51,319 nucleotides of DNA from the NCBI GenBank assembly GCA_026692735.1, contig JAPLOD010000008.1, positions 1-51,319 of the forward strand, written 5' to 3'. Below are positions 17,301 through 24,583 of the stretch, piece after piece (position 1 is the stretch's first letter; each line of letters opens with the position of its first letter). Below the pieces are notes generated by a model. It saw only the letters and a program-made list of their open reading frames with translations. It ran no database searches and had not been told where the DNA came from. The stretch comes from Planctomycetota bacterium. Lineage in GTDB: Bacteria > Planctomycetota > SZUA-567 > H5-PLA8. Position numbers and translations under genes: made by a program.

Positions 17301-17424
17301 TGTAGATCTGCGGCTCGATGTAATACGCTTCACCGGCCTCGGCTTGGGCCGAAGCGCCGAGCCACGCGGCTCCAAGCGCCACCCACAGGGCGAATCCCGA
17401 CCGCATCACGCGTCTCGTTCGCAC
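14311..17424 (-). CDS. Exported PDZ-DUF6288-HEAT-jelly-roll protein
   Basis: A 1037-residue exported protein. Residues 1-31 are a signal peptide with an AQA-type cleavage site, and 50-145 are a PDZ-like domain (MPGSPAAGKFKKGEIITGI). A large alpha-helical toroid-like region (about 160-500, matching the DUF6288 family as I recall it) holds GCGWVHWGTG and DHRGEGG. HEAT-like repeats run at about 530-790, and a C-terminal galactose-binding-like jelly roll at 860-1030. The start is GTG at 17424, chosen for the strong GAGGAGG 5 bases upstream; the ATG at 17406 is weaker. The function is unknown. It would act in the periplasm or at the surface, near the glycan-degrading cluster. No catalytic residues can be named. 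Confidence 0.75.
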   Translation of the reverse strand: MRTRRVMRSGFALWVALGAAWLGASAQAEAGEAYYIEPQIYRSRPDPGRETPFGYIGVTGVMVRIYPGVTVKVEQTMPGSPAAGKFKKGEIITGINGVSLKGRNPFVTMGDALTKAEATDGRMVFDVASADGKSERKETVSIPVLGAYSKTWPLDCSKSKKIIKQAAEFYADKKKFHEGGIPGALACLFLLSTGDDKYVPPVRDYFARFPKDVTQIGDHTWNNGYNGIACGEYYLRTGDASALPILQHYCDDAKKRQKFGCGWVHWGTGVSPGYVAGGLMNPAGAQVLTTLLLGKECGVNVDEETLLGALRFFYRFAGRGTVPYGDHRGEGGLGSNGKDGMIAAAMQIATGARGDVTIYEEARQYLAMSMITSYPVLVMGHGDEGRADGIWRGIVTSYLMKEKPALYREAMDRLAWWHDLSREPGGSIGIGTLAWENGVIGSSGPGMGLSYTAPLRTLRITGAPRSKYAKDFTLPEDLWGTKADRAFLVIDHNPKYFDYGPDEPTHIPFYALGGAYHQPEKDLKSLPREVLLKNVYHRNYMIRVQAAKALRVVGALDELEKLLGNPDPRVRRAALDGLIDYNYWFGIGRNPISTEQFTPAMLGAIKKMLSDPAESWWVIDGALMALKFAPANDVNACRSLITPWIKHSDWWLRESAFMALSGLEKDEALYLEIVPALLTIMTDEYHTQPRSRMVDHLERVLKSKKATSPVGKLITAGLMNAVKVSEIKAGIRSPEGAHNVAEVANACLQNDPTTAVMVAQVMQDRFNALGTDQLVKLVATPNSNPEGRPYGLYSTLALQSSQQREVLTDILFKVYRQELINRMNAEKGENRALVDTIIDLTKLRKPVAGWQPLGKVTPAERIWRYTSFDPQTEQDRVHPREKRRFRDIQMSDELKGWQIPDYDDSKWQKGRAPIGIGVCKEGRASFENKSDWGKGEFLVMRTTFEVDAVDCDSYRLSILARQGFHVYLNGHKIDTYVWWKDMPHYRAIVLDAGQIKHLKQGTNFLAAYGNVEYDNKTHEPRGQMDLFIEGLKISELK

Positions 17425-17749
17425 AGTACCCTCCTCGGCAAGTGTCCCGGGATTGGCGGCGCATGCTCACGGTCATCCGTGATGTGCAGCCTGCAAGGAC
17501 TGTACCTTCATTTACACCGGAGCCACAGCGCGCGCGCCATTGGCGCGTTTCTTGTAAGAATCGCGCTCGCGCGGTTCGACTACTGGACCTGGACCTTTCC
17601 GCCATTCCTGAAAGAAGCACGCGAGGAGTGGGAGAAGGCGGGGACGAAGAAGCAGGACGGCTAACCCCAACCTTCGCACTTTGGGGGCAATCGTTCACGC
17701 AAGTCGTTGATTTTCAATGCAAGCACATCGCAGGTCTCCACCACAAAGG

Positions 17750-18048
17750 CTACGCATCGGAGCCGGTCGCGGCGCACACGTGGCCGGCATGGATGCGCGG
17801 GGGCGGTTGCGCGGGCAGCTTCATTTGCAGCCGGTCCAGCAGCAACTCGTGTTCCTCGTCGGGCTCTGTGTAGCGCGGCAGCACCAGCCAGCGCCCGTCC
17901 GTCGTCGGCAGCCACACATCCAGTATCTGGATCGTCGCCAGCTTCTCCAGCACCGTCGGGGGCGTCAGCCCCGGCGCATGCACGCGCAGACGTTGCCGCA
18001 GCGTCGCTAGCAGCAGGGCGATAAGGATGGTAAGGGGGTGGTTCACGG
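17750..18048 (-). pseudogene. Transposase C-terminal relic (IS4/IS1634-like)
   Basis: The frame encodes HPLTILIALLLATLRQRLRV, then PPTVLEKLATIQILDVWLPT and LVLPRYTEP-type segments. I recognise this as the C-terminal end of DDE transposases of the IS1634/IS4 type widespread in Planctomycetes. The N-terminal and catalytic parts are absent. The homology begins at the last codons of the GH140-like gene, read one frame over from MERVKP-stop, so the insertion seems to have joined that gene's end. The 325 bp between 17,425 and 17,749 hold no gene I can support. Confidence 0.65.
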
Positions 18049-20298
18049 TTTCACTCTTTCCATCACCAGAACCCAGTCCTGGGGCGAAGGCACGTTCGGC
18101 GCTTTGTATTCGCCCGACCACGCCATCGTGGCGGCTGCATCCGCCGGGGCAGTCTTCGGAGGCTCAAACTGTACACTGGACAACTCAAACGCGCCGTACT
18201 CCTGCCGGTCGCCAATCTGAAATAGCCAGACTCCGGTCTTGCCGGCCGCTGTGTTCGTCACTTTGACCGTTGGCGTGTAGTAGGCCTGCTTCCCGTCACT
18301 CAGCACCAGCGCCGCATGTTCCCCGCAGGCCGCGGCGGTCAGCCGGATTCGCGGCCCGATCTCCGGCACCGCAACCTTGCCGAGCGGGTCGCCCCAGGCT
18401 CCATTCTTCCGGTCATGCAGATAGATAGCCTTCAGGCTTGGAGTATACAGTGCGACCAGATAATGCTCGGGACTGTGGAATCGCAAAATGATTCCCGCTT
18501 CGGCGTCGCTGTTGGCCTCGACGCTGGCCATCAGGTTGGTATCACTGATCTTCTCCATGATGGTCAGCATCCCTTTGCCGCCGACCAGCCGGCCGTCTCT
18601 GCGCTGGCTCGGTGTGCCGTAATCCTTCCAGGCCGAGGCATCGGTCCCCTCGAAGCGGTCCTCGAAGAGCCGGGGCTGAGTATGTCCTTCAAACGGCTTG
18701 GCGGCCGCACCGGGATTGAGCACGCGCCCGAGATCGAAGCGGCGAGCGCTGACGGGATCGAAGTAGAACGCATGATACGGCGCGTCGCGTTCCAGATTGT
18801 GGACGACAGGTCCGGCCCAGTTATAGATGCCGCGTTTGGGCATGTAGATGAAGCGCACCTCGCTCGGAATCCCGGCGGCAAAGGAACCGGGTTCCGTCCA
18901 TTCCGGGTGAGGCTCGAATCGCGCCCACGGATATTGTTCGAGCAGTTTCTTGCCGAGTCCCAGTTGGGTGGACCCAGGGTAGTTCATGCCCTCCTTCCAT
19001 GTGGTCAGATCATAGTTCCTCGCCAAGCCGGGATTCCCTTCCACGCTGGCGTGCCAGACGCCCGCCGCGCCGTAGGTGAGGCCCGCGGAGCCGCTGAGCA
19101 TGCTGCCCCAGAACACATAACGCTGTACGTCCTGGAAGGCGGTCTGCATGTGGCCTTCATAGCAGTACTCGCCGATCATCACGGGCATGGCGGGCGTACG
19201 CGCGTACGCGGCCTTGAGCTTCGGAATGGCGCCCGTCGCAGAACTCCAGTCGCCGTGCCCGGTCTGGAGCATGTCAAAATCAATCACGCCCTCATCCGTG
19301 ACGGAGTTCCGGCCTGAATGGTGAGGGTGCATGGTCGCCGGGCGACGATACGAATCGGTCTTGCGAACATGCCGTGCCACCTCGGTCCACAGGGGACCTT
19401 CGGATTCCCCTCCAATGATCCAGATCGTCGGATAGGCGCCATAGCGAGCAATCAGGTGCCGCCAGTGCCGCTTGAGGCCCTCGACGCCGGCCAGTTTCAT
19501 GCCGTCACAGTCGCCGCGGCCCCAACCGCCAACAATCGCGGGGACAATCCCCGCTTCAACCAGATGCTGAATACGCTGATCGGCAAAGTCGAAATAGGCG
19601 GGATTCACCCGGCTGAAGTCCCGCGTCTCGTAAGGTTTCCCGCCTTCGTTCTCCCACCGGTCTTCAAACGCGCCTTCATCGGGGTACGGCCCGCAGACAA
19701 TCTGCACGACCGTGAATCCCTTGGCTTTGCGGTCCGCTGTGAGCTCCTGAAATCCGTCCCAAGTCATCCGCTTGCACAAGTTCTTCCACCAGGTGTCGCC
19801 GAGCCAGTAGAATGGCGCGCCGTCAGCGTGTTCGAAATGTCGTTGGTCTTTGGAAACGCGAAGGGCCCCGTGCCTGTAGAGCGGGTTGTCTCCCGTATAG
19901 GGCTTGACCTCGACGGTTCCCGTGACGTCATGCAACGCCGCGTCGCCCGTATCGCTGCAGATCGTGCGATAGTGGTGCGTGCCCACCATAGCCGATGCAT
20001 AGCGCACTTTCCATTGGTTGCCTCCCGCCCAGAAGCCCGGCATCGTCTTCGCCACACCCGCTGGGTCCGTGAACACCACGTCGAGCGCAATCTCTACGAA
20101 CGGGTTCGGATGGCTCTTGCCCGCCTGGAACGTGATTTCCGCGGCTACGTTCATGCATGCTTCCTTTCGGTCTGCTGCTGGGAGCGTCTTGCCCTGCTCC
20201 GCCACAGCTCCAGCGCCTTCCCCCGCGTTGGCCAGGCTGATCATTCCTGCCGCTACTGCCGCGACCAAGGCGGCCAACTCTGCCGAGAGTCTTCTCAT
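18043..20298 (-). CDS. DUF4038/DUF5060 glycoside hydrolase (GH140 apiosidase-like)
   Basis: The 751-residue protein has a signal peptide (MRRLSAELAALVAAVAAGM), a DUF5060 beta-sandwich (about 45-145) and a DUF4038 (beta/alpha)8 barrel (about 150-510). A C-terminal jelly roll (about 560-715, LamG/DUF1080-like) follows. Likely acid/base E298 lies in IIGGESEGP and nucleophile E377 in IGEYCYEG, the positions expected in GH140 enzymes. The founding GH140 enzyme releases apiose from rhamnogalacturonan II; this one need not. The ATG at 20298 is chosen because GGGAGGA lies 8 bases before it. It follows the GH63-like gene by 40 bp. Its 3' end is joined to a transposase relic. Confidence 0.82.
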   Translation of the reverse strand: MRRLSAELAALVAAVAAGMISLANAGEGAGAVAEQGKTLPAADRKEACMNVAAEITFQAGKSHPNPFVEIALDVVFTDPAGVAKTMPGFWAGGNQWKVRYASAMVGTHHYRTICSDTGDAALHDVTGTVEVKPYTGDNPLYRHGALRVSKDQRHFEHADGAPFYWLGDTWWKNLCKRMTWDGFQELTADRKAKGFTVVQIVCGPYPDEGAFEDRWENEGGKPYETRDFSRVNPAYFDFADQRIQHLVEAGIVPAIVGGWGRGDCDGMKLAGVEGLKRHWRHLIARYGAYPTIWIIGGESEGPLWTEVARHVRKTDSYRRPATMHPHHSGRNSVTDEGVIDFDMLQTGHGDWSSATGAIPKLKAAYARTPAMPVMIGEYCYEGHMQTAFQDVQRYVFWGSMLSGSAGLTYGAAGVWHASVEGNPGLARNYDLTTWKEGMNYPGSTQLGLGKKLLEQYPWARFEPHPEWTEPGSFAAGIPSEVRFIYMPKRGIYNWAGPVVHNLERDAPYHAFYFDPVSARRFDLGRVLNPGAAAKPFEGHTQPRLFEDRFEGTDASAWKDYGTPSQRRDGRLVGGKGMLTIMEKISDTNLMASVEANSDAEAGIILRFHSPEHYLVALYTPSLKAIYLHDRKNGAWGDPLGKVAVPEIGPRIRLTAAACGEHAALVLSDGKQAYYTPTVKVTNTAAGKTGVWLFQIGDRQEYGAFELSSVQFEPPKTAPADAAATMAWSGEYKAPNVPSPQDWVLVMERVKP

Positions 20299-20338
20299 CC
20301 CGCATTCCTCCCGTCGCCATCCAGTTCGCGCCATCCCC

Positions 20339-21685
20339 TCAGGGCGCAGGTCTTTCGCCTCTCGGCTTCAACCTGTGTTTCTGCGTAAGGCCGTCGAGCA
20401 TCATGGTGACCAGCGTGCTGCTCATGCAGTAGTCCTTGATTCCCAGCGGAGCGCCCGAGACCGAGTCGTAGTGTTCACTGATACCGTTCTTGATCGCGTT
20501 GGCAATGGTCTTGTCCGCGATGTCAGCGGCAAGATCCGCGTGGCCGTAAGCGGCCAGCCCGCTGGCGATCTGGTAGTTGGTCGAGGGCCAGACATCGCCG
20601 CGCCAGAAAGCGTCGGACTTCCAGCGTTTGTCTGTGCGATCCACGGTCGGCACAGGCAGCGGCGTCTGCCATGCGGGCGTGCGCAGGACCTCCGCCATGC
20701 GCTTGGCCATCTCCTTGGTGGGAACGCCGGCCGTCAACGGAATCCAACTGCCGATGGTCGCCACCGGGATCTTCTCGAGAGAGTCGCGCTTGACCGCCAG
20801 GAAAGTTCCCGCCTTTTCATCCCACATATGATCGCACATGGCCTTGACGGCTTTCTCGATTCGTTGCGTGCGTCGCGCCGCCATGGCCGCGTCCCCCGCG
20901 ATAGTCGCCAACCGCGCCAGGCTCCTCTCGCCCAGAATCAGGTAGGCCGTGTTGCCCGCCATGCAGATATCGCCGTACCACGCGCCTTCGTTCGGTCCTT
21001 TGCGCGTGGGGTGAGGCGTCAGTTTCAGGTCGTCCATGGCACAGTCGTAGTCGAACGTCTCCCACCGCGCGTGCTGAAGGATGCCGCTGTACGAGCCGAC
21101 CGCGATCAGCCCGATGTCGGTAACATCTCGTTCGCGCCAGAACCAGTCATGGAACCGTTCGAGCCGCCCAAGACATTGGCTGAGCAGTTCCTTGTCGCCG
21201 TTATGCTGGTAAATCCGTTCCACGCCCCATGCCAGGATGGGGATCTGCGAGAACTGGCGGACCTCCTGCGGCGCAGTCTTGATGGCAACAGTGACCATAT
21301 CGTGGGCGTACGCCGGCCTCTGCTGGTTCCATCGGTCTTGGAAATCCCAATAGTTCTGGAATATGTCGCGGATGACGTTCTTCTTATCGGGCAGGAGGCT
21401 CAACAGATCGACGACGAACATGGTGTCCCAGATCCACTGGCCCTTGTAGTACGGCCCGCCCGGCTGAACCCAGGTGTGCTTCAAGGGTTCGACCGGCGTC
21501 CGGAGCTTTTCCAGAATGCATTTGTCAAAGACGCGCTGTGTCAGTGAGAGGACCTCCGCGTCATCCGATTCGAGGAGGTCTCGGATGTCTGTCGTCTTCT
21601 CGTCTGCGGCAATGACCAACTGTCCGAGCCAAGGCGATAGTGTTATTCCGCTACTGGCGATTTTAAGGACTCTGCGTCGATTCAT
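20339..21685 (-). CDS. GH63/trehalase-like (alpha/alpha)6-barrel glycosidase
   Basis: The 448-residue protein has a Tat-like leader (NRRRVLK, then hydrophobic SSGITLSPWLGQLVIA). Its (alpha/alpha)6 barrel resembles GH63/GH37 and mannosylglycerate hydrolases: GQWIWDTMFVVD near residue 83, NEGAWYGDICMAGN, and FWRGDVWPSTNYQ, the segment in which these families keep acidic catalytic residues. It probably cleaves an alpha-linked sugar. The ATG at 21685 overlaps the GH2 stop by 4 bp (ATGA). Frames reaching 22120 lie inside GH2. Tat export would be unusual for the cluster, whose other leaders look Sec-type. Family is moderately sure; linkage is not. Confidence 0.78.
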   Translation of the reverse strand: MNRRRVLKIASSGITLSPWLGQLVIAADEKTTDIRDLLESDDAEVLSLTQRVFDKCILEKLRTPVEPLKHTWVQPGGPYYKGQWIWDTMFVVDLLSLLPDKKNVIRDIFQNYWDFQDRWNQQRPAYAHDMVTVAIKTAPQEVRQFSQIPILAWGVERIYQHNGDKELLSQCLGRLERFHDWFWRERDVTDIGLIAVGSYSGILQHARWETFDYDCAMDDLKLTPHPTRKGPNEGAWYGDICMAGNTAYLILGERSLARLATIAGDAAMAARRTQRIEKAVKAMCDHMWDEKAGTFLAVKRDSLEKIPVATIGSWIPLTAGVPTKEMAKRMAEVLRTPAWQTPLPVPTVDRTDKRWKSDAFWRGDVWPSTNYQIASGLAAYGHADLAADIADKTIANAIKNGISEHYDSVSGAPLGIKDYCMSSTLVTMMLDGLTQKHRLKPRGERPAP

Positions 21686-24570
21686 TGGGCATTTCCTGGA
21701 AGTAGCTTTTTGAGCAGTTCTCCATTCAACTCTGCCTGGGGTGCGAAGGCCGGAGAGTTGACATACCGCAGCAGGCTGTGCATCAGTTGGCGCGCCTCGG
21801 GATGGTCCTGGAGGGCCGGCAGGTCGCTCACGCAGACCAGCAGCCTGCCCCGGCCGACTTTCGTCTCGAAGAGCAGGCCCAGCTTGTGATTCCGGGCGAA
21901 GTTGTCGATGACATGGATGATCGGGCGGTAGTCGGCCGGGGTCTCGTCCAGGATGATCGGCCGGGCGTTCTTCACGATGCGCCACCACTGCCAGTTGCTG
22001 TGGAACTCGGTGGGGAACGCCGCCAGCGCGGGGTGTTTCGGGTCGCAGAGGAATCCCTGCGTGCCCGGCGGCGGTTCGATCCCGCGTTGCTGGGCGCCGC
22101 GCGCGAACATGGGCCAGCACCAGAAGTCGGTCTGGAACGCGCCCTTCACGCAGTGCTTGAGCTCGTCGTGCCGGGGGAACAGCAGGACCTTGCCGCCGCC
22201 GTCCAGACGCGCTTGCGCCGCCGCGTCCAGGCGGTCGCGGATCACGACGTCCGCGGGCGCGCCCGTGTCGACCTTCGGCGGATAGACCCAGATGTCATAC
22301 CGGTTGCGGTAAGCGGTTCCCTCGACAGCCGCCGTGACGGTCAGCTTGTTCGGCGCCCGGAACCGGTCGAGGGGAACGCGGATCCGGCCGACGGGAAACA
22401 CCTCGCCCTGCCGGACCGTCATCGGCCCCAGCGTGCCGGAGGCGACCGCCGGCCCCTCGCTGTCGCCGACCGTCCAGGTCACGCGGGCGTCGGGGATGTC
22501 GGCCGCTCCGTAATGCGCAATCTTGATTTCTCCCGCAAACGTTTCCTTGGTAGTCCAGGTGTACTTCTCCATCAGCAGCAACGGCACGGTCTCGCAGCAG
22601 AACTGCCGCCACGCCTCGGGAGCGATGAGCCCCTTCGATTCCATGAACACGTTGAGCATCCCCACCAGGGCCGTCCCCTGGCCGGAGAAGTCCTGCAAGT
22701 CGAGCAACTGGAAACCGGAGAAGCCGGGCGTCCGCAAGGCGGCCTCGATGTCCTCGCGGTGGCAGATGACCGACAGGGCGCCGGAGGCCCGCATGAAGTC
22801 GTGCGCCAGGTCCAGCATGTGGGCATCCTTCAGCCGCTCGCGGAAGATCTCCAGGTTCCGGGCCTTGAGCACGCCGGTGTACCTGGGGATCTCGCGGAAG
22901 TCGGGCGTCACCTCGAACTCGCCGATCTCGTGGCTGATGACGGGCGCCGGCACATCCTGGATGGACTGGCTGTAGTCGACCCGGGTCGAGGGCGGCCGGT
23001 AGTCGATGTGCCCATAGGGATAGTCCGCCGAGAAGAACGCGCCCCGCACGGGAAGCTCCTTGCCCGTCTTGCCCGTGACCCAGAAGTCGTCCCCCTCGGC
23101 AAAGCTAAGCGCCCAGTGCATGTTGTTGCACCCCTGGGCGTAAAGCCGGCGCGGGTCGGTCTTCCGGAAATGGGCCACCATGTCGTACATGGCCTCGTTG
23201 CGCCCGAGCTCGTTCCCGAGGGTGAACATGACAAAGGACGGGTGATTGCCGTAGTATCTGAAGATCAGCTCGCCCTCGCGCTTCAGGTACTCGCTCAGGC
23301 TCTTCTCCGAAGCGGTCTCCCCGGCGTGGAGGTAGTCGATGTTCCAGACGGCGGCCTCCTGGCTTTCGGGAAACCGGCCGAAGTTGCTCCGCTTGTTGGG
23401 CAGCTCCGGCGCGAGGTACAGGCCCAGCTCGTCGGCCGCTTCCAGGGCCGCTTCCGGCGGACACCACGAGTGGAAGCGGTAGTGGTTGATGCCGTAGGAC
23501 TTGGCGATGCGCAGCAGCCGGATCCACTCGGCCTTGTCCATGGGCGGGCAGCCGGTGGCGGGGAAGAGGCAGCAGTCGAGCTTGCCCCGGAGGTAGGCCG
23601 TGCGACCGTTGATCGTCAGCCGTTTCCCGTCGCGAACGAACGTGCGCATCCCGAAATTCACGACCCGGTCGTCGCGACACGGCACGTCCCCGGCCCGGGC
23701 CTCGAGCGTGACCTGAAGACGGATCAGGGCCGGATTGAACTCATCCCAGAGAGGGACTTCGGTTCCGAGCTTGTAGGTGAACTCGATCAGATTCCCCCGG
23801 TTGGGCACATGGATTTCTGTCGATTGCGGAGGGAATTGGATCGACTTCGGTACTTTCCAGCTTTCGCCGGCCACCGTCATGGTTCCCGTTGCGGGCGCTC
23901 CGGACGCATTGCCAATCATGGCCCGGATGGTCGCCTGGTGGTTATCGACATCCGGATAGACCTGGAGATGGTCGATCCAGACGTGATCGGTGGCACGAAG
24001 TTCCATCCTGCCGATGATACCGTTCCAGTTGGTCTGCGTCCGCTCATCGAGGGCGTGGGGCGCCGCGCCGATGGGCGGCAGCCGGGCGTTGTCGACCAGG
24101 ACGGTCAGGGCGTGCCGGCCCGGCGTCATGGCCGCCGTGACGTCGAAGACCTGGGGGGCGCTGAGCGTGTCTTCCCAGCCGCAGAACGTCTCGTCGACCC
24201 ACACCCGCGTGTTCTTGGTCCGCTCGAGAAAGAGGGTGATCCGCTTGCCCTTCCAGGCCTCCGGGATGGCCACCTCGCGCTGATACCAGGCGGGGCCTTT
24301 CCAGTACCAGACCCGGGAAAGGCGATCGACCGCCCTTTCGTCCTTGAACACGCCCTTCTGGTTGGTGTCGGTCGTGCCGGGGAGTGTCACCGAGTCGTCC
24401 AGCTTTTCGGCGAACCACTTCTTCGCGGTGCCGACGTTTTCGGGATCGAGCCGAAACCGCCAGGTGCCGGCCAGAGAGACGGAATCCTCCTGATGGCCAA
24501 CGGTTGCACCGAAAACATGCGCCACGCCCAGCAGGGCAGGCAAAATGAACCTATGTGTCATGGTTTGCAT
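21682..24570 (-). CDS. Glycoside hydrolase family 2 protein (beta-galactosidase/glucuronidase-like)
   Basis: The 962-residue protein has a signal peptide, a sugar-binding N-terminal domain (SLAGTWRFRLD, then TRVWVDETFCGWED), an Ig-like domain and a TIM barrel. The acid/base is E454 in FTLGNELGRN; the likely nucleophile is E548 in VISHEIGEF. A further beta-rich C-terminal region follows. The barrel begins with RFHSWCPPEAALEAADELGL, typical of GH2 enzymes from Bacteroidetes and Planctomycetes that attack plant or algal polymers. The ATG at 24570 was chosen over later and earlier ones because GAAGAGG lies 8 bases upstream. It follows GH95 by 13 bp. The bond cleaved cannot be read from sequence. 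Confidence 0.87.
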   Translation of the reverse strand: MQTMTHRFILPALLGVAHVFGATVGHQEDSVSLAGTWRFRLDPENVGTAKKWFAEKLDDSVTLPGTTDTNQKGVFKDERAVDRLSRVWYWKGPAWYQREVAIPEAWKGKRITLFLERTKNTRVWVDETFCGWEDTLSAPQVFDVTAAMTPGRHALTVLVDNARLPPIGAAPHALDERTQTNWNGIIGRMELRATDHVWIDHLQVYPDVDNHQATIRAMIGNASGAPATGTMTVAGESWKVPKSIQFPPQSTEIHVPNRGNLIEFTYKLGTEVPLWDEFNPALIRLQVTLEARAGDVPCRDDRVVNFGMRTFVRDGKRLTINGRTAYLRGKLDCCLFPATGCPPMDKAEWIRLLRIAKSYGINHYRFHSWCPPEAALEAADELGLYLAPELPNKRSNFGRFPESQEAAVWNIDYLHAGETASEKSLSEYLKREGELIFRYYGNHPSFVMFTLGNELGRNEAMYDMVAHFRKTDPRRLYAQGCNNMHWALSFAEGDDFWVTGKTGKELPVRGAFFSADYPYGHIDYRPPSTRVDYSQSIQDVPAPVISHEIGEFEVTPDFREIPRYTGVLKARNLEIFRERLKDAHMLDLAHDFMRASGALSVICHREDIEAALRTPGFSGFQLLDLQDFSGQGTALVGMLNVFMESKGLIAPEAWRQFCCETVPLLLMEKYTWTTKETFAGEIKIAHYGAADIPDARVTWTVGDSEGPAVASGTLGPMTVRQGEVFPVGRIRVPLDRFRAPNKLTVTAAVEGTAYRNRYDIWVYPPKVDTGAPADVVIRDRLDAAAQARLDGGGKVLLFPRHDELKHCVKGAFQTDFWCWPMFARGAQQRGIEPPPGTQGFLCDPKHPALAAFPTEFHSNWQWWRIVKNARPIILDETPADYRPIIHVIDNFARNHKLGLLFETKVGRGRLLVCVSDLPALQDHPEARQLMHSLLRYVNSPAFAPQAELNGELLKKLLPGNAQ

Positions 24571-24583
24571 GTAATCGGCCTCT

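Noticed and set aside
17540-17664. Plus-strand peptide end DYWTWTFPPFLKEAREEWEK
   Set aside because: Composition looks protein-like, but it is too short, has no start of its own and no recognised relative.
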